Source: Bacteroidota bacterium
Lineage (GTDB): Bacteria > Bacteroidota > Bacteroidia > Flavobacteriales > Flavobacteriaceae
Assembly (NCBI GenBank): GCA_018335575.1
Contig: JAGXRT010000035.1
Span: 1 to 64,000 of the forward strand
Reading direction: 5' to 3'
DNA length: 64,000 nt
Within the stretch, counting starts at the first letter, position 1, and the number at the start of each line of letters is the position of its first letter. The position numbers and the translations under genes were made by a program. Below are positions 1-8,324 of this stretch, piece by piece. The notes beneath the pieces are model-generated. The model made no database searches and was not told the DNA's origin. It saw only the letters and a program-made list of their open reading frames with translations.

Positions 1-1410
1 AATAACACTTAAAACTCCAGCCACTCTAAACACTGCACTATCTCTTCCCCAAGCTCTATCAGATAAGGAAGTACCCATAGCAACCATAAAAGTAACATAG
101 GTTGTAGATAAAGGTAATTTTAATGAAGTTGCAAAAGCAATTAAAACCCCAGCTACCATTAAGTTTGTTGAAGCTCTTACCATATCAAATGCAGGCATTT
201 CGTAGGTTTTATTTTTAGGTAAGTCTACTACTGGTTTTTCAAACTTGCTTTCGATCCAATTAGTAATAGGTTTAGGCATAATTTTATCAGATAATTTAGC
301 CATCATAACAAAGAAACGTACAATTCCTCTTGCAAGCATGTTAGGTTCAAATCGTTCTGATCCATGGTCTTGTCTGGCTAAATTTACTTCAGTTGCGGCT
401 ACAGAACGTGCTTTTTTAGAAAACCACAACGTTAATACCATTACAATACCAGCCAAAAATAATAATAAGGTTGGGGTAGGAACTTTTTTACCTAATGCTT
501 CCATACTAAATTGTGTGGCATCTATACCAGATCCAACCCAAATTTCATAGGAGTTATATGCAGCAATTGGCACCCCAATAAAGTTTACCAAATCATTACC
601 CGCAAAAGCCATTGCTAAAGAGAAAGTACCAAATATGATAATTACTTTATAGATATTAACTTTAAAGAAACGAATTAATAGAAATGATATTAGAGTCCAA
701 ATTATAAAACCACCACCAAAAATCATCATTTTATTGTGTTCAAATGCATCGCCAAAAACATCAAATGAAGTGTCTTTAAAGCTTTTAAGCACAATAAAGT
801 AAGTAATTGAAATTAGTGATAAACCGCCAAATACCGAAGCATAAATTTTAGGTTTTTTCTCAAAGTTAAATGTTAGTAGTAAACGTGTTATGTATTGAAC
901 AAGCATACCCGCTGTAAAAGCTACTACTACTGATGCCAAAATACCAAAAATAATTTCAGTAGCTTTTTCTGTATTGATGTAATTTAAGATATTGGCAGCT
1001 GTTTCTGAATCTGTTGCAGAAATTTTTATTAACGCCATAATTACTGCTGCTCCTAATAGCTCAAATACAATTGATACTGTTGTAGAAGTAGGTAAGCCAA
1101 GAGTATTGAATAAATCGAGCAGAATAATATCTGTTAACATTACTGCCATGAAAATTATCATGATTTCATTAAAGTAAAATTCGCCAGGAACAAAAATTCC
1201 TTTTCTTGCAACTTCCATCATTCCGCTAGAAGTTGCTGCTCCTAGAAATATACCAATACTTGCTACAATTAATATTGTACGCATTGAAACTGCTTTAGAG
1301 CCAATAGCCGAGTTTAAAAAGTTAACAGCATCGTTACTAACGCCTACTACTAAATCTAAAACTGCCAAAAGTCCCAAGGCAATAATTAACATATAATAAA
1401 AATTATCCAT
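1..1410 (-). CDS. PiT-family inorganic phosphate transporter (partial, C terminus off the left edge)
   Basis: Inner-membrane phosphate permease of the PiT family, cation coupled in characterised members. The first 470 residues are visible, and the reading frame is still open at base 1. The paired PiT signatures are present: GVSNDAVNF at residues 23-31 and AGNDLVNFIG near 268, each followed by a conserved threonine/serine loop (LPTSTT near 105, LPLSTTYV near 430). About ten hydrophobic helices alternate with a charged cytoplasmic loop around residues 310-400. The ATG at 1410 is chosen because a well-formed promoter ends just upstream at 1436-1464. The C-terminal part and the downstream neighbour cannot be seen. 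The family call is firm; the transported ion is inferred from the family. Confidence 0.93.
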   Translation of the reverse strand, partial: MDNFYYMLIIALGLLAVLDLVVGVSNDAVNFLNSAIGSKAVSMRTILIVASIGIFLGAATSSGMMEVARKGIFVPGEFYFNEIMIIFMAVMLTDIILLDLFNTLGLPTSTTVSIVFELLGAAVIMALIKISATDSETAANILNYINTEKATEIIFGILASVVVAFTAGMLVQYITRLLLTFNFEKKPKIYASVFGGLSLISITYFIVLKSFKDTSFDVFGDAFEHNKMMIFGGGFIIWTLISFLLIRFFKVNIYKVIIIFGTFSLAMAFAGNDLVNFIGVPIAAYNSYEIWVGSGIDATQFSMEALGKKVPTPTLLLFLAGIVMVLTLWFSKKARSVAATEVNLARQDHGSERFEPNMLARGIVRFFVMMAKLSDKIMPKPITNWIESKFEKPVVDLPKNKTYEMPAFDMVRASTNLMVAGVLIAFATSLKLPLSTTYVTFMVAMGTSLSDRAWGRDSAVFRVAGVLSVI

Positions 1411-1435
1411 AAAAATGTATTTTCAAATTATGGTG

Positions 1436-1464
1436 CAAAATTACAATTCCTAATGTTAAGCCAA
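1436..1464 (-). promoter_or_regulatory. Promoter of the PiT gene
   Basis: On the minus strand TTG (1464-1462) is followed after 18 bases by TAATTTTGC (from 1443), matching the Bacteroidota housekeeping pattern TTG-N(17-23)-TAnnTTTG. Transcription should begin near 1429, leaving a leader of about 20 bases before the ATG at 1410. Confidence 0.65.
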
Positions 1465-1519
1465 TATTAAGTTTTGGCTATTGTATATTTTTTGTAAATT
1501 AACTTTTTAAACAAAATTT

Positions 1520-2344
1520 ATGGAAGATTATCAACAATACATTGATTTAACGGCTACAATGCTAATTGAATACACCCCTAAGATTTTAACTGCCTTAATT
1601 TTATTGGTTGTTGGATTATGGTTAATTAAAAAGACAGATGCCTTTAGTCATACCTTAATGAGAAAGAGAGGTTTAGATAAAACCTTGGAAAAATTTTTGG
1701 CTGATTTAATTAATTGGACCTTGAAAATTTTATTATTTATAACTGTTATTTCTCAATTAGGTGTTGCAACAACATCATTAGTTGCTATGTTGGGTGCAGC
1801 TGGGTTAGCTGTAGGTTTAGCCTTACAAGGCTCTTTGGGAAATTTTGCTGGAGGAGCCTTAATTATGATGTTTAAACCGTTCAGAGTAGGAGATTTAATA
1901 GAGGCTCAAGGTAAATTAGGAGTAGTAAAAGAGATTCAAATTTTTGTAACACGCATAATATCACCTGATAATAAAGCAATTATAATTCCTAATGGAATTT
2001 TATCCAATGGCACCATTGTAAATTATACAGATGAAGGAAAAATAAGGGTTGATTTAATTATAGGGGTGAGCTATAAAGCAGATTTAAATAAATCTAGGGA
2101 AGTTTTATTGGATGCTATGCGTAAAAACCCTGATGTTATGACAAATCCAGCACCAAGCGTTAATGTTCTAGAATTAGCCGATAGTTCTGTAAATTTAGCA
2201 GTAAGACCGTGGACAGAGCCTGAAAAATATTGGGATGTTTATTTTAAAACTATGGAAGATTGTAAGTTGGTACTCGATGAAAATGGTATTGAGATTCCAT
2301 TTCCGCAACGCGATGTGCATATTTTTAATAAAAGCATTAGTTAA
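1520..2344 (+). CDS. MscS-type small-conductance mechanosensitive channel
   Basis: Inner-membrane channel that opens under membrane tension to release solutes on osmotic downshock. At 274 residues it has the minimal MscS length: hydrophobic segments near 18-37 and 67-88, then the pore helix near 88-112 rich in Ala and Gly (GLAVGLALQGSLGNFAGG), followed by the conserved beta-domain start FKPFRVGDLIE at about 118-128 and IPNGILSNGTIVNY near 156-169. The final eight bases overlap the end of the convergent tsaB, so the two genes share no intergenic terminator. E. coli MscS is the nearest characterised relative; physiological gating is inferred from the family. Confidence 0.92.
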   Translation: MEDYQQYIDLTATMLIEYTPKILTALILLVVGLWLIKKTDAFSHTLMRKRGLDKTLEKFLADLINWTLKILLFITVISQLGVATTSLVAMLGAAGLAVGLALQGSLGNFAGGALIMMFKPFRVGDLIEAQGKLGVVKEIQIFVTRIISPDNKAIIIPNGILSNGTIVNYTDEGKIRVDLIIGVSYKADLNKSREVLLDAMRKNPDVMTNPAPSVNVLELADSSVNLAVRPWTEPEKYWDVYFKTMEDCKLVLDENGIEIPFPQRDVHIFNKSIS

Positions 2345-3011
2345 GTTGTTTAGCAGTTGTAACGAAATCTTTTAAATAAAAAGGTTCGAAATAAGCAACA
2401 TCTTCAAATTCTTTAATTTTATACTTTTCTTCGGCTAGTTTTCCCATTTCATTAGCCGAAGGAAATTTTCCTAATATAAAAGTTGCATTAGGATGTTTAA
2501 TTAGGGTTTTACATTTTTCAGCTCCATCTCCTAAAAAGTAAACGCTCTGATTTTTTAAAAAGGATTCAAATGAGTTTTCAGTAATAATTTCAGCATCTAT
2601 TGCTCTAACTAGTTGTAATTGTTTGTCATAAACTGCTGAATATACTTCCATTCTTCTAGCATCAATTAAAGGAATAATCAAGCCCTCTTGATCACTAACT
2701 TGTTTGGCTAATACTTTTAAAGTGTCAACACTAATTAATGGTTTATCTATTGCGTAACTAATACCTTTTGCGGCAGATACACCTATTCGTAATCCCGTAT
2801 AAGAACCAGGACCTTTGCTTACTGCTACAGCATCAATATCATGTAGTTTTAATTTTGCCAGCATCAAAACATCTTCAATAAAAGCATGTAAATTTTCGGC
2901 ATGGGTATAACTTCCATTATTCACTTCTTTAAGTGCAATTGTCTCGCCATTTAAAGAGATGCTTACAGAACAGTTTTTAGAAGCAGTTTCTATATTTAAT
3001 AGTATTCCCAA
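2337..3011 (-). CDS. tsaB: tRNA threonylcarbamoyladenosine biosynthesis protein TsaB
   Basis: Cytoplasmic partner of the TsaD/TsaE complex that makes the t6A modification of ANN-decoding tRNAs; TsaB itself is a non-catalytic ASKHA-fold dimerisation partner. The N terminus reads MGILLNIETASKNCSVS and the family hallmark KGPGSYTGLRIG follows near residues 66-77. I start it at TTG 3011 (224 residues). The frame is open back to 3065, but that stretch runs through the tolC terminator hairpin and through a TATATTTG promoter element at 3028-3035, so a longer form is unlikely. Its 3' end overlaps mscS by eight bases. Confidence 0.9.
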   Translation of the reverse strand: MGILLNIETASKNCSVSISLNGETIALKEVNNGSYTHAENLHAFIEDVLMLAKLKLHDIDAVAVSKGPGSYTGLRIGVSAAKGISYAIDKPLISVDTLKVLAKQVSDQEGLIIPLIDARRMEVYSAVYDKQLQLVRAIDAEIITENSFESFLKNQSVYFLGDGAEKCKTLIKHPNATFILGKFPSANEMGKLAEEKYKIKEFEDVAYFEPFYLKDFVTTAKQLN

Positions 3012-3027
3012 TAATTTAAATTTTATG

Positions 3028-3035
3028 CAAATATA
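3028..3035 (-). promoter_or_regulatory. Minus-7 element of tsaB
   Basis: Minus-strand TATATTTGC fits TAnnTTTG. No clear TTG lies at the usual distance upstream. A start near 3021 would give a leader of about ten bases before the TTG start codon. Confidence 0.45.
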
Positions 3036-3056
3036 AGATTTGCAATAGCTATAAAT

Positions 3057-3086
3057 AAAAAACATTCGATTTTTCGAATGTTTTTT
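3057..3086 (-). terminator. Rho-independent terminator of the TolC gene
   Basis: AAAAAACATTCGA (3057-3069) pairs with TCGAATGTTTTTT (3074-3086) around a TTTT loop, 19 bases after the tolC stop. It ends in a T-run on the minus strand. Confidence 0.75.
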
Positions 3087-3104
3087 ATTTGAAAAGAGTT
3101 TATC

Positions 3105-4430
3105 TTAATTTAAAACAATTGGAATACCGTAATAATATTCAAGTAGCTTGGTTTTAAATACATAGTTGTATTTGGCGTTAATATAGCTTGATTGAGCTGC
3201 GACTAAACGCGCTCTTACTTGTTCAAAATCAAAAGAAGTCAAAGCGCCCAAATCAAATCTGATCTGAGCATTGTTAAATGATTCTTGCTGTGTTGTAACT
3301 GATTTTTCTGAAGCAATATATTGATTTAGTGCAGCTTTGGCATCGGCGTATGCACGTTCTATACTTTCTCGTAGTTTTAATTTTTCATTATCCAATGTGT
3401 AAGAAGCCAATTGGGTATTGATTGCCGCTTTGGCGATACCTGATTTTGTTCTAAATCCGTTAAAGATTGGAATATTTAATGATAAATTTATATTATGACT
3501 CTTATTATCTTCAAACTGATCTAAGAAACTGTCTTGATTTGGTAAGCCATTGGTATGTCCGTAAAATGTGCTAAAACTATAACCCATTGAAAGGCTAGGG
3601 TAGTTAAACGATTTTGCAATATTTACCCCCAATTCAGCATTTTTTACCTCTAATTCAGCGCTTTTAATTTCTGGTTTTTCTGCTACAGCCTTAGAAAATA
3701 TGGCATCGGTATCATTGTATTTTAGATTTGGTGCTCCAATTGAAAACTTTACATCTTCTATGTCTATATTTCTATGAGAAATTTGAAGTAATTGAGCAAA
3801 ACTTAACAGTGAAAGATCTAAGCTGTTTTGAGCAGTTACTAGTTTTTCTTCATCACTTGCAACAGTTGCTTCGGCTTCTAATTGTTCGCTTTTTGCTCTA
3901 GCACCTTCTGCTACTAATTGTTTAACTTTTGATAATTGTAACTTGCTTATTTTTAGCTGGTCTTGTGCTACTTTTAAATTTTCTTTATTAAAAAGAATGT
4001 TTAAATATGAGTTTACTATGTATAAAGAAATATCATTCTTCATTTTTTCCAAGTCAAGAATACTGGCTTCATGCCCTAGTTCTGCTTGTTTAATAGTATT
4101 TAAATTTCTAAAACCATTAAACAAAGTTACAGATGAAGAAACTCCAAAACTAGTAGAGTTTCTGTTTCCAGATATTCTGATATTTCCATTATCTATTGAA
4201 GATCCAAATGAAAACGACTCTGAAGCAGATGCATTTAATGACGGTAATCTATTGCCTTTTGCAGTAATTATATCTTCATTTTTTAAGTCAGTTGTTAACT
4301 CTGCTTGTTTTACAGATAAATTGTTGGTTAATGCATAATTAACAGCTTCTTCTAAACTCCATATTTTATTTTGAGCAGTTAAACTGATTGAAAAACTGAG
4401 TAAAATGAAAAGTATATTTAGTTTTTTCAT
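3105..4430 (-). CDS. TolC-family outer-membrane efflux protein
   Basis: Outer-membrane exit duct for a tripartite exporter. The 441-residue protein opens with a signal peptide (MKKLNILFILLSFSISLTAQ) and shows two OEP repeats. Each has long amphipathic helices typical of the periplasmic tunnel (roughly residues 30-220 and 240-430), with beta-strand-like stretches such as SFGVSSSVTLFNGFRN and LSLNIPIFNGFRT that mark the barrel strands of each half. No membrane-fusion protein or inner-membrane pump lies next to it, so its transport partner must be elsewhere. It is divergent from the carotenoid regulator, and the phased ATTAA repeats lie 56-115 bases upstream of its start. Confidence 0.92.
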   Translation of the reverse strand: MKKLNILFILLSFSISLTAQNKIWSLEEAVNYALTNNLSVKQAELTTDLKNEDIITAKGNRLPSLNASASESFSFGSSIDNGNIRISGNRNSTSFGVSSSVTLFNGFRNLNTIKQAELGHEASILDLEKMKNDISLYIVNSYLNILFNKENLKVAQDQLKISKLQLSKVKQLVAEGARAKSEQLEAEATVASDEEKLVTAQNSLDLSLLSFAQLLQISHRNIDIEDVKFSIGAPNLKYNDTDAIFSKAVAEKPEIKSAELEVKNAELGVNIAKSFNYPSLSMGYSFSTFYGHTNGLPNQDSFLDQFEDNKSHNINLSLNIPIFNGFRTKSGIAKAAINTQLASYTLDNEKLKLRESIERAYADAKAALNQYIASEKSVTTQQESFNNAQIRFDLGALTSFDFEQVRARLVAAQSSYINAKYNYVFKTKLLEYYYGIPIVLN

Positions 4431-4485
4431 GTTTGAAATTTTTGTTTCGACGAATAAAAGTACAATTTGTTACGGAAACATATCT

Positions 4486-4546
4486 ATTAAATTATATTAA
4501 AATTGTATTAAATGTAATTAATCTATTAAACAACTACTTTATTAAC
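4486..4546. repeat. Helically phased ATTAA repeats, candidate operator
   Basis: ATTAAA occurs at 4486, 4496 and 4507, ATTAAT at 4517, ATTAAA again at 4525 and ATTAAC at 4541. The first four steps are 10, 11 and 10 bases, so they lie on one face of the helix. They sit between the divergent tolC and the CarH-like gene. Known CarH proteins bind tandem direct repeats of about 11 bases as tetramers, so these are operator candidates. The region is very AT-rich and chance phasing is possible. Confidence 0.4.
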
Positions 4547-4588
4547 CTTTATTTACAGAATGTAAACTAAATTATTAATTTAATACAT

Positions 4589-4596
4589 TAGTTTTG
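4589..4596 (+). promoter_or_regulatory. Minus-7 element of the carotenoid operon
   Basis: TAGTTTTG fits TAnnTTTG and lies 21 bases before the ATG at 4618. I see no TTG at the usual distance upstream; that position is instead close to the ATTAA repeats. Confidence 0.4.
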
Positions 4597-4617
4597 TTTA
4601 AGTAATACATAAAAACT

Positions 4618-5514
4618 ATGAACAATATTATAAAAATATTTTCTATAAAAGATTTAGAAAGTTTTTCTGGTATAAAGGCACATACAATTAGAATTTGGGA
4701 AAAAAGATATAATTTGTTACAACCGTTTAGATCAGATTCTAACATTAGATATTATGATGAAGTGAATTTTATTAAGTTACTTAATATCGCATCCTTGTAC
4801 CAAGAGGGTATAAAAATATCTAAAATTGCAAGGTTATCTAATGAGCAAATAGAAGATAAAGTTAAAGAACTTAAAGTTGCTAATAACAATCCCATCGTCA
4901 ATAGGTTTTTAATCTCAATGTTGCAGTTTGATGTAAATCAGTTTAATGGAATTTATAATGAATTGCGTTTAACAACATCGTTGAGAGAAATTTTTATTGA
5001 GATTTTTGTTCCGCTTCTTGATAAGATTGGATTTTTATGGCAAACTAAATCAATAGTTCCGGCACATGAACATTTTATATCCAATTTAATAATGCAAAAA
5101 ATTTATGCTGCTGTAGATCAGGTAAATAAAACTAATTCAAATAAAGATCAGGAAACCTTTGTGTTATTTTTGCCATTAAATGAAATTCATGAATTAGGAT
5201 TATTATTTTTATATTATGAATTGTCTCAATTAAACAAAAATACTATTTATTTAGGTAGAGATATTGAGGTTGAGCACCTTGTAAAGATTAATTCAATTTA
5301 TCCTAAAGTTCACTATATTACGTATGTAACGGTAGAGTCTAATGAGGTAGGTTTAGGGGATTATGTTAAAAATATAGATGAAAAGCTTTTAAAAGGAACT
5401 TCAAATAAATTTTCAATTTTGGGAAAAATTAATAAAAATGATTTTAACAGGTTGATTTCTAACAACATTTCATATTTTTTATCAATAGATCAATTGTTAA
5501 AAGCTATTAAATAA
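4618..5514 (+). CDS. CarH/LitR-like MerR-family regulator with cobalamin-binding domain
   Basis: Predicted regulator of the carotenoid operon it heads. Residues 6-75 form a MerR winged helix (FSIKDLESFSGIKAHTIRIW, then EKRYNLLQP and the NIRYYDE wing). The C-terminal part resembles the B12-binding region of CarH. The helical-bundle motif W-x9-EH is intact (W141, E151, H152), and the cobalamin fold carries E-x-H-x-x-G (E189, H191, G194), where the His is the lower axial ligand in characterised CarH. The residue after W141 is Gln142, at the place where Thermus CarH has the His that forms the light-state adduct. CarH proteins repress carotenoid genes in the dark with adenosylcobalamin; light control here is inference. 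Confidence 0.85.
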   Translation: MNNIIKIFSIKDLESFSGIKAHTIRIWEKRYNLLQPFRSDSNIRYYDEVNFIKLLNIASLYQEGIKISKIARLSNEQIEDKVKELKVANNNPIVNRFLISMLQFDVNQFNGIYNELRLTTSLREIFIEIFVPLLDKIGFLWQTKSIVPAHEHFISNLIMQKIYAAVDQVNKTNSNKDQETFVLFLPLNEIHELGLLFLYYELSQLNKNTIYLGRDIEVEHLVKINSIYPKVHYITYVTVESNEVGLGDYVKNIDEKLLKGTSNKFSILGKINKNDFNRLISNNISYFLSIDQLLKAIK

Positions 5515-5564
5515 CCTGCAATTTTATTGTTTTGTTTAATAAATTTACAAAAAGATTAAACAAA

Positions 5565-7052
5565 ATGAATAAAGTAATTGTAATTGGCTCGGGTTTTTCT
5601 TCTCTAGCAGCCTCTTGTTATTTAGCTAAAGCGGGTCATAAGGTAGTCCTTTTAGAGAAAAATAACACTGTTGGCGGTAGGGCAAGAATATATAAAACAG
5701 AAGGCTTTAAATTTGATTTAGGTCCAACATGGTATTGGATGCCTGATGTTTTTGAGCGATTTTTTGCTGATTTTGGTAAAAAGCCAGAAGATTATTATGA
5801 TTTAGAAAAATTAAATCCTGCCTATCAGGTATATTTTGATAAGTTAGATTCAATCAAAATACCTGATAATTTACAAGCAATTTATGAAGTTTTTGAAAGC
5901 CATGAAAAAGGAAGTTCTGTGCATCTTAGAAACTTTATTAACGAAGCGCAAGATAATTACAACATTGCTATAAAAGAATTGGTATATAAACCTGGAAACT
6001 CAATTTTAGAATTAATAACACCTAAAACCATTAGTAAAATTTCATCATTTTTCACAAACATCTCTCAAGACATACGCAGAAATATTAAAAATGAAAGATT
6101 AAGACAACTATTAGAATTTCCCGTGTTGTTTTTAGGTGCAAAACCAAGTCAAACTCCGGCATTTTATAATTTTATGAATTATGCCGATTTTGGTTTAGGC
6201 ACATGGCATCCGAAAGGAGGAATGAATGAGGTAGTAACCGCCATTGAAAAGTTAGCAAAAAGCTTAGGAGTAGAAATTAAAACTGGGCAGACGGTATCAA
6301 AGATAATTGTTGAGCAAAATGTAGCAAAAGGAGTTGTTGTAAATGACAAATTAATAAAAGCTGATTTTATTTTAAGCGGTGCCGATTATCATCATACAGA
6401 AAGTTTGTTGATACCAAAGTATAAGCAATATTCAGAAAAGTATTGGGAAAATAGAATATTTGCGCCTTCGGCTTTACTTTTTTATGTCGGGTTTAATAAA
6501 AAATTAGAAAATGTTTCGCATCATACATTGTTTTTTGATACGTCATTTAAAGATCATTCTGAAGCAATTTACGATATTCCATCTTGGCCTAAAAGACCTC
6601 TTTTCTATGCCAGTTTTCCTTCAATAACTGATAATACTTTTGCTCCAGAAAATAAAGAAGCGGGGATATTTTTAATTCCATTGGCTCCAGGTATTGAAGA
6701 CACCGCTATAGCACGAGAATTTTATTTTGATCAACTAATTAATAGGTTAGAGCAACTTACTAATCAACAAGTCAAAAACTCAATTTTATTTAAAGAATCT
6801 TATTGTGTTAATGATTTTATTAAAGATTACAATTCGTACAAGGGAAATGCGTATGGTTTAGCAAATACACTAATGCAAACTGCTTTTTTAAGACCAAAAA
6901 TTAAAAGTAAAAAAGTTAACAATTTATATTTTACCGGACAATTAACAGTACCTGGTCCAGGTGTTCCACCGGCACTTATATCTGGTAAAATTGCAGCGAA
7001 TTTAATTAACAATCAAATAAAAAAAAATAATTATTATGAAACAGCTGTTTGA
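5565..7052 (+). CDS. crtI: Phytoene desaturase CrtI
   Basis: FAD-dependent desaturase converting phytoene to lycopene, peripheral on the inner membrane. The 495-residue protein starts with an N-terminal dinucleotide fold (VIVIGSGFSSLAAS, residues 4-17) and the GGRAR motif at 38-42. It ends with the CrtI signature YFTGQLTVPGPGVPPALISG. I chose ATG 5565; the frame opens 33 bases earlier at a TTG, but the Rossmann strand begins right after this ATG. The gene lies 50 bases after the regulator and overlaps crtB by 17 bases, so coupled translation is likely. Four-step desaturation is the usual activity but the step number cannot be read from sequence. Confidence 0.95.
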   Translation: MNKVIVIGSGFSSLAASCYLAKAGHKVVLLEKNNTVGGRARIYKTEGFKFDLGPTWYWMPDVFERFFADFGKKPEDYYDLEKLNPAYQVYFDKLDSIKIPDNLQAIYEVFESHEKGSSVHLRNFINEAQDNYNIAIKELVYKPGNSILELITPKTISKISSFFTNISQDIRRNIKNERLRQLLEFPVLFLGAKPSQTPAFYNFMNYADFGLGTWHPKGGMNEVVTAIEKLAKSLGVEIKTGQTVSKIIVEQNVAKGVVVNDKLIKADFILSGADYHHTESLLIPKYKQYSEKYWENRIFAPSALLFYVGFNKKLENVSHHTLFFDTSFKDHSEAIYDIPSWPKRPLFYASFPSITDNTFAPENKEAGIFLIPLAPGIEDTAIAREFYFDQLINRLEQLTNQQVKNSILFKESYCVNDFIKDYNSYKGNAYGLANTLMQTAFLRPKIKSKKVNNLYFTGQLTVPGPGVPPALISGKIAANLINNQIKKNNYYETAV

Positions 7053-7872
7053 TACTGTATCGGTTAGCTGTAGTAAGTTAGTAACCAAATCTTACAGTAC
7101 TTCATTTACACTTGCTGTAAAAATGTTGGCGCCTTCTATTAGAAATCCAATATATAGTATTTATGGATTTGTTAGACTGGCAGATGAAATTGTAGATAGT
7201 TTTCATGAATTTGACAAAGAACAATTATTAAATGAGTTTGAAGCAGATTATTATAAAGCTTATAATACAGGAATTAGCCTTAATCCAATTTTAAATGCAT
7301 TTCAACAAACAGTAAAAACATATAATATTGAAGATAATTTAGTCCAAGCATTTTTAGCTAGTATGAGACAAGATCTAAAAAAGGTAAGCTATACAAATGA
7401 AGAATTAAATCAGTATATTTATGGATCTGCAGATGTTGTTGGATTAATGTGTTTAAAAGTTTTTGTCAATGGTGATGAAGAAAAATATAATGAATTAAAA
7501 GACGCTGCTATGAGTTTAGGCTCGGCTTTTCAAAAAGTTAACTTTTTACGCGATTTAAAGGATGATGTAGAACATTTAGACAGAATGTATTTTCCAAATA
7601 TTGATCTTTTAAATTTAGACATCAAATCTAAAAATGATATTATAAATGAAATTGAAGCTGATTTTCAAAAAGCTTATGATGGAATTAAAAAATTACCAAC
7701 TGTAGCAAAATTTGGAGTGTATACAGCATATGTATATTATAAATGTTTGTTGAATAAATTAAAGAAAACACCATTTAACAAATTAATAAATACAAGAATT
7801 AGAGTCTCGAATCCTCATAAAATTAGTTTGCTTACAAGATCATTTTTAATATATAAATTTAATTTACTGTAA
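7036..7872 (+). CDS. crtB: Phytoene synthase CrtB
   Basis: Head-to-head condensation of two geranylgeranyl diphosphates to phytoene, the entry step of the pathway. At 278 residues it has normal length and both Mg-diphosphate-binding DxxxD motifs: DEIVD near residues 50-54 in the context RLADEIVDSF, and DLKDD near 174-178 in NFLRDLKDD. The substrate-loop SYSTSFTLA is near 19-27. The start lies inside the end of crtI. No crtE-like GGPP synthase is in the window, so that supply comes from elsewhere. Confidence 0.95.
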   Translation: MKQLFDTVSVSCSKLVTKSYSTSFTLAVKMLAPSIRNPIYSIYGFVRLADEIVDSFHEFDKEQLLNEFEADYYKAYNTGISLNPILNAFQQTVKTYNIEDNLVQAFLASMRQDLKKVSYTNEELNQYIYGSADVVGLMCLKVFVNGDEEKYNELKDAAMSLGSAFQKVNFLRDLKDDVEHLDRMYFPNIDLLNLDIKSKNDIINEIEADFQKAYDGIKKLPTVAKFGVYTAYVYYKCLLNKLKKTPFNKLINTRIRVSNPHKISLLTRSFLIYKFNLL

Positions 7873-7875
7873 ATC

Positions 7876-8322
7876 ATGATTTTATTTTTTATAGGCATTA
7901 CTCTTGTTACATTTGTATTGATGGAGGGCGTTACTTGGTTTACCCATAAATATGTTATGCATAAATTTATGTGGTATTTTCACCAAGATCATCATCAACC
8001 AAAATATCAAAATGCTTTTGAAAAAAATGACATCTTTTTTGTGATTTTTGCTATTCCAAGCATTATCTTATTTTATTTTGGAGTCAATGAAGGGTTAAAT
8101 TTTATGTTCTTTATTGGGTTGGGAATTCTATTTTATGGGATTTCTTATTTTTTAATACACGATGTGCTAATTCATCAAAGGTTTAAATGGTTTAAAAACA
8201 CTAAAAACAAATATTTAATAGGGTTGAGAAAAGCTCATAAAGTCCATCATAAGTATTTAGATAAAGAAGATGGAGAGTGTTTTGGAATGTTATTAGTACC
8301 ATTTAAATATTTCAACATCTAG
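7876..8322 (+). CDS. crtZ: Beta-carotene 3-hydroxylase CrtZ
   Basis: Di-iron integral-membrane hydroxylase that adds the 3 and 3' hydroxyls to beta-carotene, giving zeaxanthin. The 148-residue protein carries the histidine clusters of the fatty-acid-hydroxylase-like superfamily: HKYVMH near residues 23-28, HQDHH near 36-40, HDVLIHQ near 96-102 and HKVHHKY near 117-123, spread over four hydrophobic segments. It begins three bases after crtB. The position between crtB and the lycopene cyclase supports zeaxanthin or a derivative as the end product. Confidence 0.93.
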   Translation: MILFFIGITLVTFVLMEGVTWFTHKYVMHKFMWYFHQDHHQPKYQNAFEKNDIFFVIFAIPSIILFYFGVNEGLNFMFFIGLGILFYGISYFLIHDVLIHQRFKWFKNTKNKYLIGLRKAHKVHHKYLDKEDGECFGMLLVPFKYFNI

Positions 8323-8324
8323 AA

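Noticed and set aside
245-1177. Open frames on the plus strand at 245-550 and 992-1177
   Set aside because: They are antisense to the PiT transporter, whose minus-strand frame is continuous with family motifs. Neither has a promoter or recognisable content.
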